DNA from: Chaenocephalus aceratus
Taxonomy: Eukaryota > Chordata > Actinopteri > Perciformes > Channichthyidae
DNA: 64,000 nt
Assembly: GCA_023974075.1 (NCBI GenBank)
Contig: CM043801.1
Coordinates: 28,439,504-28,503,503, forward strand
Direction of reading: 5' to 3'
Below, piece after piece: positions 47,101 through 58,135 of the stretch. Position numbers and translations under genes: made by a program. Below the pieces are notes generated by a model, which was not told the origin of the DNA, made no database searches, and worked only from the letters and a program-made list of their open reading frames with translations. Each line of letters begins with the position of its first letter. Within the stretch, counting starts at the first letter, position 1.

Positions 47101-49778
47101 GGCACATTTAGTGCTGTTGTCCTGTTTCCAGGAATCCTTTCCTCATCACAGTCTCTTGTGGATGTGTTTGTGCATAGATCACAAAGCTCAACCACAGATA
47201 GCATGTGGTGTTTCACAACTGATAATAAATCGCAAAGCTAAATATATTATAATTGCAACATGTTCCAGTAAAAATGTTATTGACTGTCTCTTAATACTTG
47301 CTGGTGTGGACACTCCAAATTACAACAAGCAATTACACCATTAGGGACACGGATTGCTGTTTATCTAAGTTACTCAAATAAGTTTTCCGTTTCAGATTGT
47401 CTGATAATAAATCTCATGCACTGATCACAACAACGTTAATTCATTCCATGTGAAAGCTGCCTCTGAATACAACTAGGAGGACATTCCTTCTGATGATGTT
47501 TCCATATCAAATTGATTTGTACTATTATTTTTTATGATGTTGAAAAAGTCATCAACAGAAAATTGAGATATGTTATATTGAGGACCACCTGCATATGACA
47601 ATTCAACAGCTGTGAAGCCTCTGGGAGTGTGATAATAACACATGTTTGACCACTACATGAAACTTGTGGCAGAAATGTGCAGATTTATGAAAACATATGT
47701 CAGAGACAGAGCTGCTCTGGAAACATGTTCCATGGGAAACAAGTTAAAGTTGTAGTAAATCAAAAAGACAAAATGAAACTCTCCCAATAAAATTCAGTGT
47801 CTAACTTTTTTCATTTATTTTGACGAAGCCATTCACAACCTTGGAGGTCAGCTGTCTCGTAAAGCTAACTGAGTCTGTAGTTAAAGTCTGATCATAACAT
47901 TTAGTGCTGTTGTCGGTTCCAAATGCACAAACTGAATTTGGAAAGAAAGCTTTTATGTGCCCTGCTCCCCTCGCTTAAATAGCCTTCAAATACTAGGATA
48001 AAAAATAAGCAGAATTGTCAGGTCTACCTTGTAAAAATAAATTGTTGGTCTCAAAGTGTTTAATATAAAAAAGATTGGTCAATCTTGACCCATAAATCTA
48101 ATAGAAAGGTGCCCAGATGAATGCTGATTTTTCATTCAATGCATGATTGGCTCGAGGCATATTCTCAACACCACAAGCACATTAGACACTGTATACTGTT
48201 GATTGGTGTATTTCTATAATCTTTTTCTAAGGATAGGGTAACATAAGGCAACATACGTATGATTGAAGCTAATTAAATACATTACATTATAACAGCACAC
48301 TTTTCTGTTACTCTTGTAACATGTTCATTTTACTGAGAATCCATCTTAACACTGTTGAATGTTGTGAGTATTCGGAAGAAGATAAGTGTAGGTAGTCATA
48401 AAGTGTATCCTGGCTGAGTTTTTAACTTGAAAGATTATTTCAGGTAAATTACCAATAGCAGTTCCTTTCAGCTATAGAGAGATGGAGGCTTGTCATCATC
48501 AGTTTAAGGCTACATTTCCTGTTGAACCCTTTGTCATATTGGTGGGATTTAACTTACTGTAAAACGCTGTGCATTTAGATCAGCCAACAGTTGGTCTAAT
48601 CTAAATGTACAGTTTTTCTTTGGTTTAATAGAATATTTACCCTCTATGTCTCTCTAAGAGAAACATTTTGTATCACAGCATATCTCATGCACCCTCGACC
48701 ACTCCCTGGATGCTCACGTCACTTGTTTCTGGCAGTCTGGCTGGTATGCTGGGCAGGGGGCCATCACGGGCTCCTGGAAACTCTCCACGCTCCCCTGCAC
48801 CGCGCAGCTCACGTTTTTACGCACCACATAGGCACACCAGTTCCTGAAGAGGGAGGCATAAATAAACAAGAACTTCAAGATGTATACCTAGAGCTATCGA
48901 AACACGTTAAATAATTTGTATGCAAATACTATAAAATGAGATATTGGCTTTTAAGCGATGTTGGATGACAAAAACATCACAATTCGGGGCATTTGAATGA
49001 AATGGCTTTGATTAAAGGTTGTTGTTTTTGTCTAGACTGATAGATTTAATCTTCTACTTTTCAATATTGTGTTCAATTTACCTCTTGTGCTGTTTCTATG
49101 TCTGTCAAGCCCTTTGTCATATTGTTTTTGAAAAGTGCTACATAAATGGAGTTTATCATTATTATTGCCATTTTGTTGACGCTTTACTGAGCTTTCACTA
49201 TAGGTTGCGTCATTTGAGTGACTTTTAAAATAATGTTTGAGTTAATCTCTAAATAGCAAATTAACTAATGGTCTCTTGAATCTCAACGATAAGAGCAATC
49301 ACTGGCATTCCTGCCTTTATCTGGATGTTATCACCTTTTAGCATTACTGGCAAACTTAAGCCAAATTTAGCCACAGGCAGATACAAGCCAGTGCATGTTA
49401 ACAGGCTACAGATGACCATAAGAGGTTAAATCTCCACTGGCCTGAGGTCATTCCGATCAATAAGGAGTTTGGACTGCATCTCATTGTATTGGCAACTACG
49501 CAACAACAACGTTTACCTTCAGGGGCAGTGGGGTTTAAGAAACGCCCGCGTTTAACTTGTTTTTTGGACTTCAACAAAAAAACTGAAAAGTTTAAAATGC
49601 TGTCCACAAAAGAATAAAACCCCGTAATTTACCTGTTTCTGTGTCTGTGTACCGGTCCAGTGTATGCAGCTCCATGGAACAAGTCATAAGAGGGGGGAGA
49701 CCCATAAGTGAAGTGAAAGTTCAAAAACAGTGAGAAAACTATCCACCGCCAGTCCATCGCTCCACTTCTGGAAATCAT
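31857..49778 (-). CDS. emilin2: EMILIN-2, nine coding exons, intact frame
   Basis: EMILIN-2 is a secreted multimeric glycoprotein of elastic-fibre-associated extracellular matrix. Coding exons on the minus strand: 49778-49633, 48843-48718, 46464-46274, 46157-44202, 37128-36796, 34643-34590, 33732-33682, 33280-33140, 32185-31857. They sum to 3327 nt (1108 codons plus stop), every junction is in phase, and all introns are GT-AG. Domain order: signal peptide (about residues 8-26), EMI domain (about 50-123) with seven cysteines, one huge exon of coiled coil (about 155-806), a proline-rich segment ending in a short GPPG-like stretch, and a C-terminal gC1q domain (about 960-1108). Human EMILIN2 has this order, a similar length (about 1050) and the same LPIN2 neighbour. 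EMILIN1 would show a collagen stalk instead of the proline-rich region. Confidence 0.96.
32186..33139. other. emilin2: emilin2 intron 8
   Basis: AT-rich; nothing recognised. Confidence 0.5.
33140..33280 (-). CDS. emilin2: emilin2 exon 8 (gC1q domain, first part)
   Basis: Encodes [20 protein letters not shown] then [17 protein letters not shown], the classic C1q-fold opening strands. Acceptor ATCAG, donor GTACAC. Confidence 0.96.
33281..33681. other. emilin2: emilin2 intron 7
   Basis: AT-rich; nothing recognised. Confidence 0.5.
33682..33732 (-). CDS. emilin2: emilin2 exon 7 (short linker)
   Basis: 51 nt reading [16 protein letters not shown] in phase with exons 6 and 8, acceptor CTGTAG, donor GTAAAA. 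May be alternatively skipped: both short exons are multiples of three. Confidence 0.78.
34149..34370. repeat. teleost dispersed repeat starting (GGCAA)n, in emilin2 intron 6
   Basis: Four tandem GGCAA units followed by TTTATTTATATAGCACCTTT and a lysine-codon-like A-rich tail with AAAGACATT repeats. The TTTATATAGCAC...GTGCTTTACA body is a widespread fish interspersed repeat; its superfamily is not assigned here. Confidence 0.65.
34590..34643 (-). CDS. emilin2: emilin2 exon 6 (short linker)
   Basis: 54 nt, phase-matched, reading [17 protein letters not shown] between acceptor ATGCAG and donor GTAACG. Assigned by phase, splice sites and Pro/Ser/Gln composition; too short for homology alone. Confidence 0.8.
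35583..35756 (+). mobile_element. L2-clade LINE 3' end in emilin2 intron 5
   Basis: The + strand reads [20 protein letters not shown] then [12 protein letters not shown] with TAA at 35679-35681, the usual C-terminus of fish L2 reverse transcriptase, then GTCCTTGGGTGTTTTGAAAG and an A/T-rich tail. The 5' end is truncated. Confidence 0.85.
35757..36795. other. emilin2: rest of emilin2 intron 5
   Basis: No feature recognised except a short (ATT)n at about 36507-36521. Confidence 0.5.
36796..37128 (-). CDS. emilin2: emilin2 exon 5 (proline-rich region)
   Basis: 111 codons rich in Pro, Arg and Gln, including [17 protein letters not shown] and [12 protein letters not shown], then [11 protein letters not shown] and GFAGAPG, a vestigial collagen-like stretch. 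The proline-rich segment is a mark of EMILIN-2. Acceptor TCTAAG, donor GTGAGG. Confidence 0.93.
37129..40920. other. emilin2: emilin2 intron 4, distal part
   Basis: No exon, RNA gene or clear mobile element recognised. Open frames here lack any family resemblance or splice support. Confidence 0.5.
40963..41002. repeat. perfect 17-bp hairpin in emilin2 intron 4
   Basis: Arms CAGACATCTTCTCATCT (40963-40979) and its exact complement (40986-41002) around a 6-nt loop. Confidence 0.9.
41139..41510. mobile_element. MITE-like repeat in emilin2 intron 4
   Basis: Short inverted ends AAAGGAATACTTC and GAAGTATTCCTTT. Inside, two 36-bp imperfect inverted arms centre on AAAATGACTTGCATTTT (41339 onward) and its partner (41457-41493). 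Target duplication not resolved. Confidence 0.6.
41511..43300. other. emilin2: emilin2 intron 4, repeat-like sequence
   Basis: Contains fragments such as TTTATGCTAAGCTAAGTTAG (about 41540) and GGTTTAGCTTAGAAAAAGA (about 42877), which look like pieces of one common teleost interspersed repeat. No coding signal. Confidence 0.4.
44014..44118. repeat. long hairpin 90 bp from the emilin2 exon 4 donor
   Basis: A 32-bp perfect inverted repeat (44040-44071 with 44077-44108) around the 5-nt loop GCCTT. Beyond it GGATAAATAG (44014-44023) on the left pairs with CTATTTATCC (44109-44118) on the right after a 16-nt one-sided interruption. Confidence 0.93.
44202..46157 (-). CDS. emilin2: emilin2 exon 4 (large coiled-coil exon)
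   Basis: A single 1956-nt exon of 651 codons without interruption, as in other EMILINs. Rich in heptad-spaced Leu/Ile/Val with Glu, Lys, Gln and Asp. Cysteine pairs such as LCSAGC and STCCH suit inter-chain disulphides. No RGD was seen. Acceptor TTGTAG, donor GTGAGC. An inverted repeat lies about 90 bp beyond the donor. Confidence 0.97.
46274..46464 (-). CDS. emilin2: emilin2 exon 3 (EMI domain, second half)
   Basis: Encodes [20 protein letters not shown] then PGYHGLDC, completing the EMI domain with cysteines 114, 115 and 123, followed by a Pro/Tyr/Gln-rich linker. Acceptor TTACAG, donor GTAAGA. Confidence 0.95.
46465..48717. other. emilin2: emilin2 intron 2
   Basis: AT-rich; nothing recognised. 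Confidence 0.5.
48718..48843 (-). CDS. emilin2: emilin2 exon 2 (EMI domain, first half)
   Basis: Starts [15 protein letters not shown], the canonical EMI opening, with four of the seven EMI cysteines (C52, C62, C79, C86 of the predicted protein). Acceptor CTTCAG, donor GTGAGC. Phase fits exons 1 and 3. Confidence 0.95.
48844..49632. other. emilin2: emilin2 intron 1
   Basis: Nothing recognised. This intron splits the signal-peptide exon from the EMI domain. Confidence 0.5.
49633..49778 (-). CDS. emilin2: emilin2 exon 1 (signal peptide)
   Basis: Begins [20 protein letters not shown]. The hydrophobic run [12 protein letters not shown] fits a signal peptide, with cleavage near TYG-SPP. A second in-frame ATG at 49757 gives a more compact signal peptide and is an equally good start. 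Donor GTAAAT. Confidence 0.88.
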
Positions 49779-51574
49779 ACTTTAAAAACGCCTCAAAATA
49801 AATAATCCTAACCTTGAAAAAGAGGGCTACCCTGTCAGTTTAATGTGCGAGGATCCCAAACACCACAGCCACATTGCCCCAGTGACTGATCAAACTCCAA
49901 GTTTGGGGAAGTCCACTTTCACTGCAACTCCTTTGGAATGACGCGTTTGGGGCCAACACCCTCCTCCCAAAAATTCACGGGAAAAAAACTCCCCAGCTTT
50001 AAGAAGAAAGTTGTATAGATCAAAAAGTGCCTTTGTTTTATAGTTCAAATGTTCTTGTTATGTGTTGATCTATTTCCTTTATTTAAGTTATGCTTTTGTA
50101 GAGGATTCTGGCAATCAAGTTGATTACTTCTTTGTCTTCCCACTGCCACCAATTCACACCTCACTGATGAACATAACAGGATAATGTCTCCTGAATGTAA
50201 CCTCCAGAGTTGAAAGAGGTGTGTGCAGTGGGATTGATGATATTCATGGCCAGGGATAACAGAAGTAATCTACATTGGGTCTGCTCTGCTGCTTATTGGA
50301 GGAATATAAAGTGTGCAATCTGTTCCTATTGCATTGAGCTAATCTTTTTTTCATGCCAAACTGAGCAATTTGCTGAGCACAATCTTAGTGAGGTGGGAGA
50401 CAGAAAGTAGCACGTTAGTTAGTTTCAATTCACAGCACTCTAGGCAGGAATTCATTGTCAGTGCTTTAGTGATGTGTGAATGTGTGAGGAGGAGGATGAG
50501 TTTCCAAGCACAAAAATATATATATATATATAATATAATAAAAAAATATTTTAGGGAGATGGCCTTAGGCAGTATCCTCCCGCTCTTGATTCTGTCAGTC
50601 AACATTAAATAAACAACTCCGGGGAAAAGATTAGGGATAACAAAGTCGAAAATTGAAGAGACAGAAAGGGAGATTAGGACTTGAAAAAAACAGGGTGTAA
50701 ATTCACATTGTAATGGTTATTCAGAGGGGATCTGTTAAGCATCGTGGAAGCAAATGTAAATCAAACATGTGGCGCCCTCTTCAAACAATAACCTTTCACC
50801 ATTGAACAATCTATTTTTCTGAACCTGACCAACCCTTCCCAAAATAAGATTGCACTATTTCATCAGGCTGCCTGCAGAAGGCCAGCCAATTGGGAGATGC
50901 TGGACTTGGTTGTGCAAGGTAATGACGTCTGCAGGGATTTCATTTATCAACATGAACATCAGAAACACTTGGTTCGTCATACCTTAAGATACTCTAATGA
51001 GATTATTGACAATTGTATTGATTTGTTCTGTTCATTCCCTCTCACTGTCTTATATTTACACATATTTCTGACCTGTACATCAACCTGATTATTGGCAAAC
51101 CCTAACATCTACTGCAGGCTATTGAGACAAGAAATTGAAGGTTCTTAATAAGGTTATGAGTCAGATTTGTATCTATTTAATGTATGGCTGGTTGTTTATT
51201 CACCAGAAGAGGGCAGCAGAGCAGCAGTAACGAAAGCAAAACTCCTTCCTGTAGTCATGGCAATTTCTTTCCAAAAGTGAGAAAAGAACATTTATCACTG
51301 AAGAAGTATGAGTTTCCACATTTTCGCGGTTCCATCACCTTGCCATACTATGTTCATGTCAGCTTCCTGTGCTGTGTTATGCTCTCTGAATTCACCATCC
51401 TTTATTATTAGTATACATTTTAATTGCAATCATGCTTTCTCTGAGCCTACCTCATGATCAACATACTACCTTCATGTATTTCTATTATACATCCTTTTCT
51501 GTCTTTGGTTATTTAAATTGATATCATAACCGTTAATATTTTACAATTATTGTCAACAGGTGATCATTTAGATT
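49779..51574. other. upstream flank of emilin2
   Basis: The emilin2 promoter should lie within the first few hundred bases, but no TATA box or CpG island is evident. No other gene recognised. Confidence 0.4.
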
Positions 51575-52097
51575 TTGACAGAAAGTCACAAACAATGCCA
51601 CACAATGTGTTGCATTGGAAAAAGCCCATACTATTTATTCACTATACCTATTTTCCATAATGACCTTATGAAGCAACACACCACACACCTATATGCTAAG
51701 TAAGTTAAATATAGTCCATAACTATGCACCCTGACATTCTAGCAAAAAAAAATAAATGTGAAGTGAGATGAGTCATGAATGAAGGAAAATACCCAGCCAT
51801 CTCTGGTATAGTTTAACAAAAGAAAACACCTTTTTATTTCTTCAATACATTCAGGGGACATTTCCTCTTGCCACCTCTCTCGGATCGATTTCTTATTTTT
51901 TGACTTTGCAGAAGTTGGAGGCTGACTGAAATTGGAATAAGGTGCATTGAATCAGGGTGGGTCCTTTGTAGGCACCAATGCATTCGTCATTGATACATGG
52001 ACTTTGCATGGCCGCCCCTCACTAATACTGCTAAAGAATCCTTTACATGTGTCAATGCACCTATAATAAATGTGCAGAATCACCTTGGGGATGGGTA

Positions 52098-52372
52098 TTC
52101 ATCGGGAGGCGCAGTGGTCTGTGCGTTTGATCATCAGATCAAGGGGGCGTTGGGGAACTCCAGTTCGAAACCCGCTCCCGCCCCACTGCGTCAGGCCGTT
52201 GTGTCCTTGGGCAAGACACTACACCCGAATTTGCTCCTGTGGGTATTGTCCACAGTAGATGACCATTACATGTATGTATGATCTGTATGTGTAATGTGTA
52301 TTTGTAAAGCGCTTTGAGAGTCATTGATAACGCGCTATAATAAATAAAAGGAATATTATTATTATTATTCAA
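52098..52372 (+). mobile_element. tRNA-derived SINE
   Basis: The head has a split Pol III promoter: A-box-like TGGTCTGTGCG and B-box GTTCGAAACCC. Then comes the conserved-core-like GTGTCCTTGGGCAAGACAC and a tail TTTGTAAAGCGCTTTGAG...CGCTATAATAAATAAA ending in (ATT)n, the L2-type tail used to borrow LINE machinery. Insertion confirmed by its absence from the sister repeat at 61.6 kb. Confidence 0.88.
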
Positions 52373-52430
52373 GGCTGATACAGCAAGGCAATACAAAGCA
52401 GGTTTTTCTTCAAAACCAGTTGTATTCTGT

Positions 52431-52484
52431 TCCTTGAAAGGCGCTATAGAAATCCCAGTTATTATTATTATTATTATTATTATT
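52431..52484 (+). mobile_element. very short L2 LINE 3' tail
   Basis: CCTTGAAAGGCGCTATAGAA followed by (ATT)n, absent from the paralogous copy at 61.68 kb: an extreme 5' truncation. Confidence 0.75.
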
Positions 52485-52510
52485 CTGTATTGTAGAACCC
52501 TCACATTACT

Positions 52511-55009
52511 AATGCTCTGGGACACAATCGACGGAAAGTTAACATGCTCTTGTAAACATTCTTATTTTACAAGACTCTGGCTTTTTTTTGGAAACCCAGG
52601 TAGAGTGAGATGTGCTGCAGAGATCGCTTTCTTTTGGCAAGCAAAAGCATCACAGCAGGACACTGCTGCACTTACACGGCGACTCAGTGGGGGAACCAAG
52701 GCATGCACACACCGACTTTCAAAGTGGGGTCAAGCAGCTGCATAAACGGGATTGTTACTTCAGTTCAACTTCTTTCTGTTTTAGCCCCACCCACTAAGAG
52801 AGCATGAGACATGGTGTTTTGACCAGATATTACCCTTTCACTCAGTCATTGCACGACATTTTTGAGCTGAAATATAAAAGAGAACATTTTCTTTTGAAGC
52901 TCTGCGACAAAAGTAAAGTCAGATTGCAGATATTTTCTTACAGATGCAGGATTATTTGTGCTTTTTAGAAACCATGCTACATGAACACACATACACATAT
53001 CATAGCACCATGAAGCAGTTAAAGACTCCTTGGTCTTATTTCATGCTGTTACACCCACTCTCAGAGGCTTTTTGAATAATGTGGCGTAAAAGAAACCGAA
53101 ATGATGATACCTCAGAGAATCGGTTCTACCAGTTTGTCTTTCACCATTATTTAAGATGTATCCCTCCTCATCTCTGCTCTCCCTTCTTGTTCCTTTTGCT
53201 TCCCACAGAAAAAGAGACTAACATCGCTGTCACTTTGTAATAGTCTACTGATCGAACATAGCACCGTTTCCATTATGGGTGGCACTCGCTTTGTGCGATT
53301 TATCTTTTTAGGTCATTCATTGGCATAACGCTGTGAATGACTTCAGGTTGGATTTTTTTTGTGCTGATCAAAAAAGCATACATGTTATGATTCACTACAC
53401 TGTCATGATCAGAACATCAGATTAAGAGAAAGTTCAAACAAATGGCATGCTCAGGGACAGACATGGAGACAGACTTGGAGACAAAGGGAAACATGTTGCT
53501 ATATGTCACCCACACACTAACAAAGTGCCCCCTGTGATGCTCATACATGCTGCATGACACACAGCACATTAGGAAAGCTGATTTATTGGTTGTAAAATGT
53601 TAATATAGCTATACACCCGTTCTAATTAAGGCTGTGACAGACTCATCACCTAAAATGTTAATGAGGAGAGATTGGGTCTGGGCTGAGAGGTCTCAATGAG
53701 CAAATACAACAGATGAGCTGAATCCACGAGACCCCCATGCATGCTAATAAGAAACGCTGGAGGCATCTGAGATGGGTTGTGACCATTCGGTCATAGCGTA
53801 ATTACATGAATGAATAACAAGGTGCAAATTAACCATTGTGAGAGTGAAAGGGAGTGATGAATATAATCCATTTTTAGCCTCAGCCAGTCTATATCTGTAG
53901 CCTACTGTCTTTTAAAACAAAAAAAGACAGTAGGCTCATTAGGGGTGGAGCAAGTTTTCTTATTTTTATATCTTGGATAAAGTAAGATAGAGAGTTTATG
54001 ATAATACTGCCCTAAAAATAAGTGTCAGCACTGAGAGAGCACAGACTAATTATCTCGTGTGGCGTTCAGGTGCACCTTTCTGGGAGATTAATGGTAATGT
54101 TGATCGTGCACTGCGACTTGAACACCAAATCATCAGGTTCCTGGGCAATCTATCCACTCTAATGATGATGGCATTTTTATTTAAACAATTTTAATGATGG
54201 TTTACTTATTTGCTTTTTTACTTGCCCCAGCTGAAGAACCTCATGTGGAGATAATTACATTAACGATGGCTGGTTTCCATGAACATGAGCCAGTTGTTAA
54301 TTAGACACACCTGTTTGAAAAGTCAAGAGTGTGTGTACTGTAAGAAAAAAAGGTCCAGCTAAAATGGATATTCATTTATGGTGGTGTTGGTCAAGGTGGA
54401 GCTAATTTGAACTATTTCTCTCAATTTTGGGTGACTTATCAAGAAAATACTGTATACCTTGCAACATGCAGCTTTTATGTGATAACAGTGTTGAATTAAA
54501 GCCTCAGTGAATTACAATACTTGTGTACTTTGCTTTATTATTTTATTCCAAAGCAGATTAAAGGGAATAAAGCATGTAATAAAAAAGCATGCAATGCACA
54601 CAGCCCAATCCCATGAATACTTTTGTTTGCAAAAAAGTTGCATGAAATCCACATACTACTTTTTTATAGAAAAGTCATGAATCCTTAATGCTGCCATTTC
54701 AAAAGCAACACAGTTTCTCAACTAATTATTATTTCATTTTTGTGAGTTCTCTCTGGAGCAGTCTCTCAACCACCTGCAACTTATTTTAATGACTCACAGC
54801 TGTGAATTTGTGTATCACTGCACAATACAATAAACCAACCAGAGCACTGCAAAATCCAGTGCCCATTAACACCAACTTTGTGAGTATTTCATAACTTTTT
54901 ACACCGTTTTATTGTGAAGTTTTTACTCAGTGTTCTTAGCATAAGTTCTGGAAAAAGTACTCCAACCTTTTACATGCTAAGAAATAGTAGGCTATGTTGA
55001 TTTAGTTGT
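52511..55009. other. intergenic, no gene recognised
   Basis: Contains a short perfect hairpin at 53899-53936 and a fragment GTCAAGGTGGAGCTAATTTG at about 54391 of the repeat found whole at 55010-55560. Nothing coding. Confidence 0.5.
53899..53936. repeat. perfect 15-bp hairpin
   Basis: AGCCTACTGTCTTTT (53899-53913) and its complement (53922-53936) with an 8-nt A-rich loop. Confidence 0.9.
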
Positions 55010-55562
55010 TGGTCATGGGTGGAAGAAGTACTCAGATATTGTACTAACCCTTGTAAAAGAAAGAGAACCAGAGTGTAGGAATACTCTGTTACAATAAAAA
55101 GTTTTGCAATCAAAATGTTATTCAAGTAAAAGTTTAAAAAGTATAAGCATAACAATACACTTCAAGTATCAAACAATAAAAGTACTTATTTTGCAGATTG
55201 GTCTATTTCATAAAAATATATATGTAGGCTACATATGTTTTGATAACAATTAGTAATGCATTTTGCTTTATATTTAGCTGGTAAAGGTGCAGCTAATTTG
55301 AATTACATTATATAGGCCTACTGCAGGACCATAGCTTGTGAATTTGACTCCAGGTGTGAATAAAGTCTTATTTAAGAGTTGACTAGATTTCACATTATTA
55401 AACACAATTTGCAAAGTAACTAAAGGTAACATAAATGCAATGGTGTAAAAGTACAATTTAACTGAATTGTAGTGGTCTAGAAGTACAAAGTAACAAAACA
55501 TGTAAATACTGAACTTAAGTACAAGTCTCTCAAATTGTACTTAAGTACAGTACGTTACTCCA
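55010..55562 (+). repeat. teleost AAGTACTT-type interspersed repeat, near full length
   Basis: From GGGTGGAAGAAGTACTCAGA through AAGTAAAAGT and GGTGCAGCTAATTTGAA blocks to TTGTACTTAAGTACAGTACG, a very common fish repeat with many AGTAC/AAGTA motifs. No coding capacity. Confidence 0.8.
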
Positions 55563-56199
55563 CGGGGGTTGGGACAGAGGCACACTGTGCGGGCTAACAG
55601 GCCGTATATCTCGCACCCTTTTCAACATGGCGGGCTATTTTCACTCCAGTTTAAAGTGCTGTTTCTGTAAAGATGTTTGTTATGCTAGCTAACTCATGTG
55701 CCTAATGTGGCACTTTATAAGCAAGCTGCAGAAAGGTAACTCATGTTGTTTGGGGACGGCTTTGTGGCGGAATAATCAAGTAGATTAATATCAAACCGGA
55801 GACTTTTCCATCCTGCTTTCCAGCTTTGGGCGTCTGCAACCTGTTGGAAAAGACCCTGATGATTGCTTCACTTCAGCATGCTAAGGTAAGTGTTTGCTGT
55901 TTATGCTAATCTGATGCTAACATGCATTTTAGAAAATAAATGTTGGTTGTGTTCTGTCACAGTGTTTGTTTGCTTCTCAATATCAAGTTAAGAGGCCAAA
56001 GAGCTGCTGTCTTTTTGGATGTGGTTTATGTTGTTTGTGCTTATTTCTGCTGTGCCTATACATGTGAAGCTATGTACAGCATTGGCATCCATGGTTGTGC
56101 ACGTACAATCCCTGCTGTGGTGTGGACTGTTTGTTTTTCTTCTGGTTGTTGTTCAACTTGCATTTTGTGCTATTATAAATGCCTGTGTTTTTAAGGTGT

Positions 56200-56470
56200 A
56201 CAGTTACTGAGTACATTTACTAAAGTACTGTACTTGGCCTACTTTACTTGAGTATTTTCTCATTTTGTTACTTTAAAATATATGGGCCTTAAATGGGCCA
56301 TTCTTCATAATGAGTACTTCTACTTTTGGTACTTAAAGTATATTTAGATGTTAGTTAATACTTTTTCCACAATGTTCAATGCGTTACATTTACTTGTAGC
56401 TGAGTATTTTTAGACTGTAGTGTTGCAACTTTTACTTTTAAGTAAAATAATGTGAGTTCTTCTTCAATCT
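56200..56470 (-). repeat. second copy of the AAGTACTT-type repeat, inverted
   Basis: Begins GAGTACATTTACTAAAGTAC and continues with TACTTCTACTTTTGGTACTT, the reverse complement of the 55.0-kb copy and shorter. Confidence 0.75.
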
Positions 56471-57067
56471 CTGTAATTTAATCCAATTCTTCTTCAAAGC
56501 TTCAATCATTCAATCCATTAGATTGGTCTATAAAATGTCAGGAAATTGTGAAAAAATCGATCCCAGTTTCTCAATATCCCTGTGGCTATCTTTGTCTTTT
56601 CAGTCCGTATACCTTCAAAAGTTCAGTTTAATATGATCTAAAAGCAGGAAATAAAATAAAAGTGGTGCTCATCAATTCTACATAACCTTTCATAACAAGA
56701 CATTGTGCGCTTCCTGCCATGAATTTGTGATATGTGTGAATAATCTGCTGCATAGCTGGCGTGTCTTTGCCTGCTGCCGAGTATCAGGTGGATTTGCTGC
56801 GTTTCAATATATTCAACTTGTTCAGAAAATAGTATTTTTCACCACATTAGTTGAATGTGCTTTGTTGAGGGAATGGAAGCATGACTGCTGCTGAAGGCTA
56901 AAGCCAGACAAAAGATGGGCACTGTGTACAGATCAATTCAAATAGATACATTTTATGAAACAAGATGCCACACAAGGACGAAAACGGCTAAACGCATAGG
57001 ATTAACGCAAACGCAATCGCAAAAAAGCTTCCGTCCACACGCAATAGTCATCCGGATAGTGTCTGTC

Positions 57068-57865
57068 CCAAGCGGCAAACTCTGGGGAACAGCCGGGAAG
57101 CCAATACGGAAGTGCCACACACTGCAGTTCATACATGGGCCGCTAGGGACTGGCTGCAGAAAGGAGCAATTTCCATAGACCCCCATGTTAAAATGCCCAA
57201 CTTTACAGCAGAAAAAAACATGTTTCTACCCATGGATGCAATAAATATTATTATCGATATAGTTAGATGCCACCTTCATGATTATGAATCTGTGAGTGAA
57301 TTGTTTTCTAACACGACCCTTTTATTTATATTAGGTCTTAAAGTTTTTGCATAAATTAGGGCGTGGTCACGTTGATGGACACGTACATGCCTCACTGTCA
57401 GCTAACAGCAACTTGTCCACTCTGCTAGGCTACAACCATAGAGGCTACAACGTTAGTTAGTCATAGTACTGTACTTGACCCTTTAGCTTTAGCCGTGTTC
57501 GTGGTGTTTGTGTGCTTGGTAGCTTAGCTTGTTACTTATTAGCCAGCTAAGGACGTAACCCTTTATTCATACATATACATTTTAGTTTATGATTCAGCCT
57601 TGGGTAAGACTTTTATAGTCTATGGCTATGACGCCCATAATGCTAAACGGGAGCAAATGTTAATAGGGGACCCAATTATCCCAGTGGTGGCCGCCGGAGC
57701 TAACGGAGCCGCAGGGGGCTAGCTCCAGCCGGCGTCCCGGAGCTAGCCCACTGCGGCTCCGTTAGGTCCGGGCGGTGGAGTCCGTCTTTTCTCAACGTGT
57801 GAATGACAAGCATTAAGAATAACAAAATATAGCTAATTCTCTTGCAGATTGTCTCATTTGATTAT
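57068..57865. repeat. large palindrome, left arm
   Basis: Reverse-complementary to 58136-60108 from CCAAGCGGCAAACTCTGG inward to GTCTCATTTGATTAT. Identity looks very high over some 800 bp. The spacer is 57866-58135. Includes common teleost repeat sequence such as CATAGACCCCCATGTTAAAA. Confidence 0.93.
57696..57769. repeat. GC-rich hairpin inside the left arm
   Basis: GGAGCTAACGGAGCCGCAGG onward pairs with GGCTCCGTTAGGTCC about 45 bp downstream, 31-bp arms with two mismatches. The mirror copy is at about 58219-58292. Confidence 0.85.
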
Positions 57866-58135
57866 TTGTCTATGGTCTGTCCCATAGACTTTATATATAA
57901 ATGGACGTAGTGTCCGTGACGTCACCCATAGGATTTTGCAGAGTTGCCGTGAAGCCCTTAGTAGGCGGAGTCGGCCACTAACGGCTCGACTGTGACGTCA
58001 GAGTCTAATCCCGGCTGCCTCCGAACTGGAAGTAAACAGAGCTAGCTCAGGCTAAGAAGCTAAGCTAACATGAAATAATACACGCATACCAAGTTACTGC
58101 TAACAGTGTAGTTCCCCTATATAAACGTTACATTC

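Larger units (their letters stand above)
51575..52510. repeat. diverged direct repeat, copy A (with SINE and LINE insertions)
   Basis: Shares with 61135-61710 ordered blocks: TTTATTCACT, ATTTTCCATAAT, ACCCAGCCATCTCT, GGGGACATTTCCTCTT, ACATGGACTTTGCA, GGCCGCCCCTCACTAATACT, TACAAAGCAGGTTTTTCTTC. This copy is interrupted by a SINE and an L2 tail that the other lacks. Confidence 0.85.

Noticed and set aside
48687..48914. Plus-strand 75-codon open frame
   Set aside because: Antisense to emilin2 exon 2, whose EMI cysteine pattern on the minus strand is decisive.
52120..52200. tRNA gene, from A and B box sequences
   Set aside because: The boxes belong to a SINE head: the flanks cannot form a full cloverleaf and the unit continues into a SINE core and L2-like tail.
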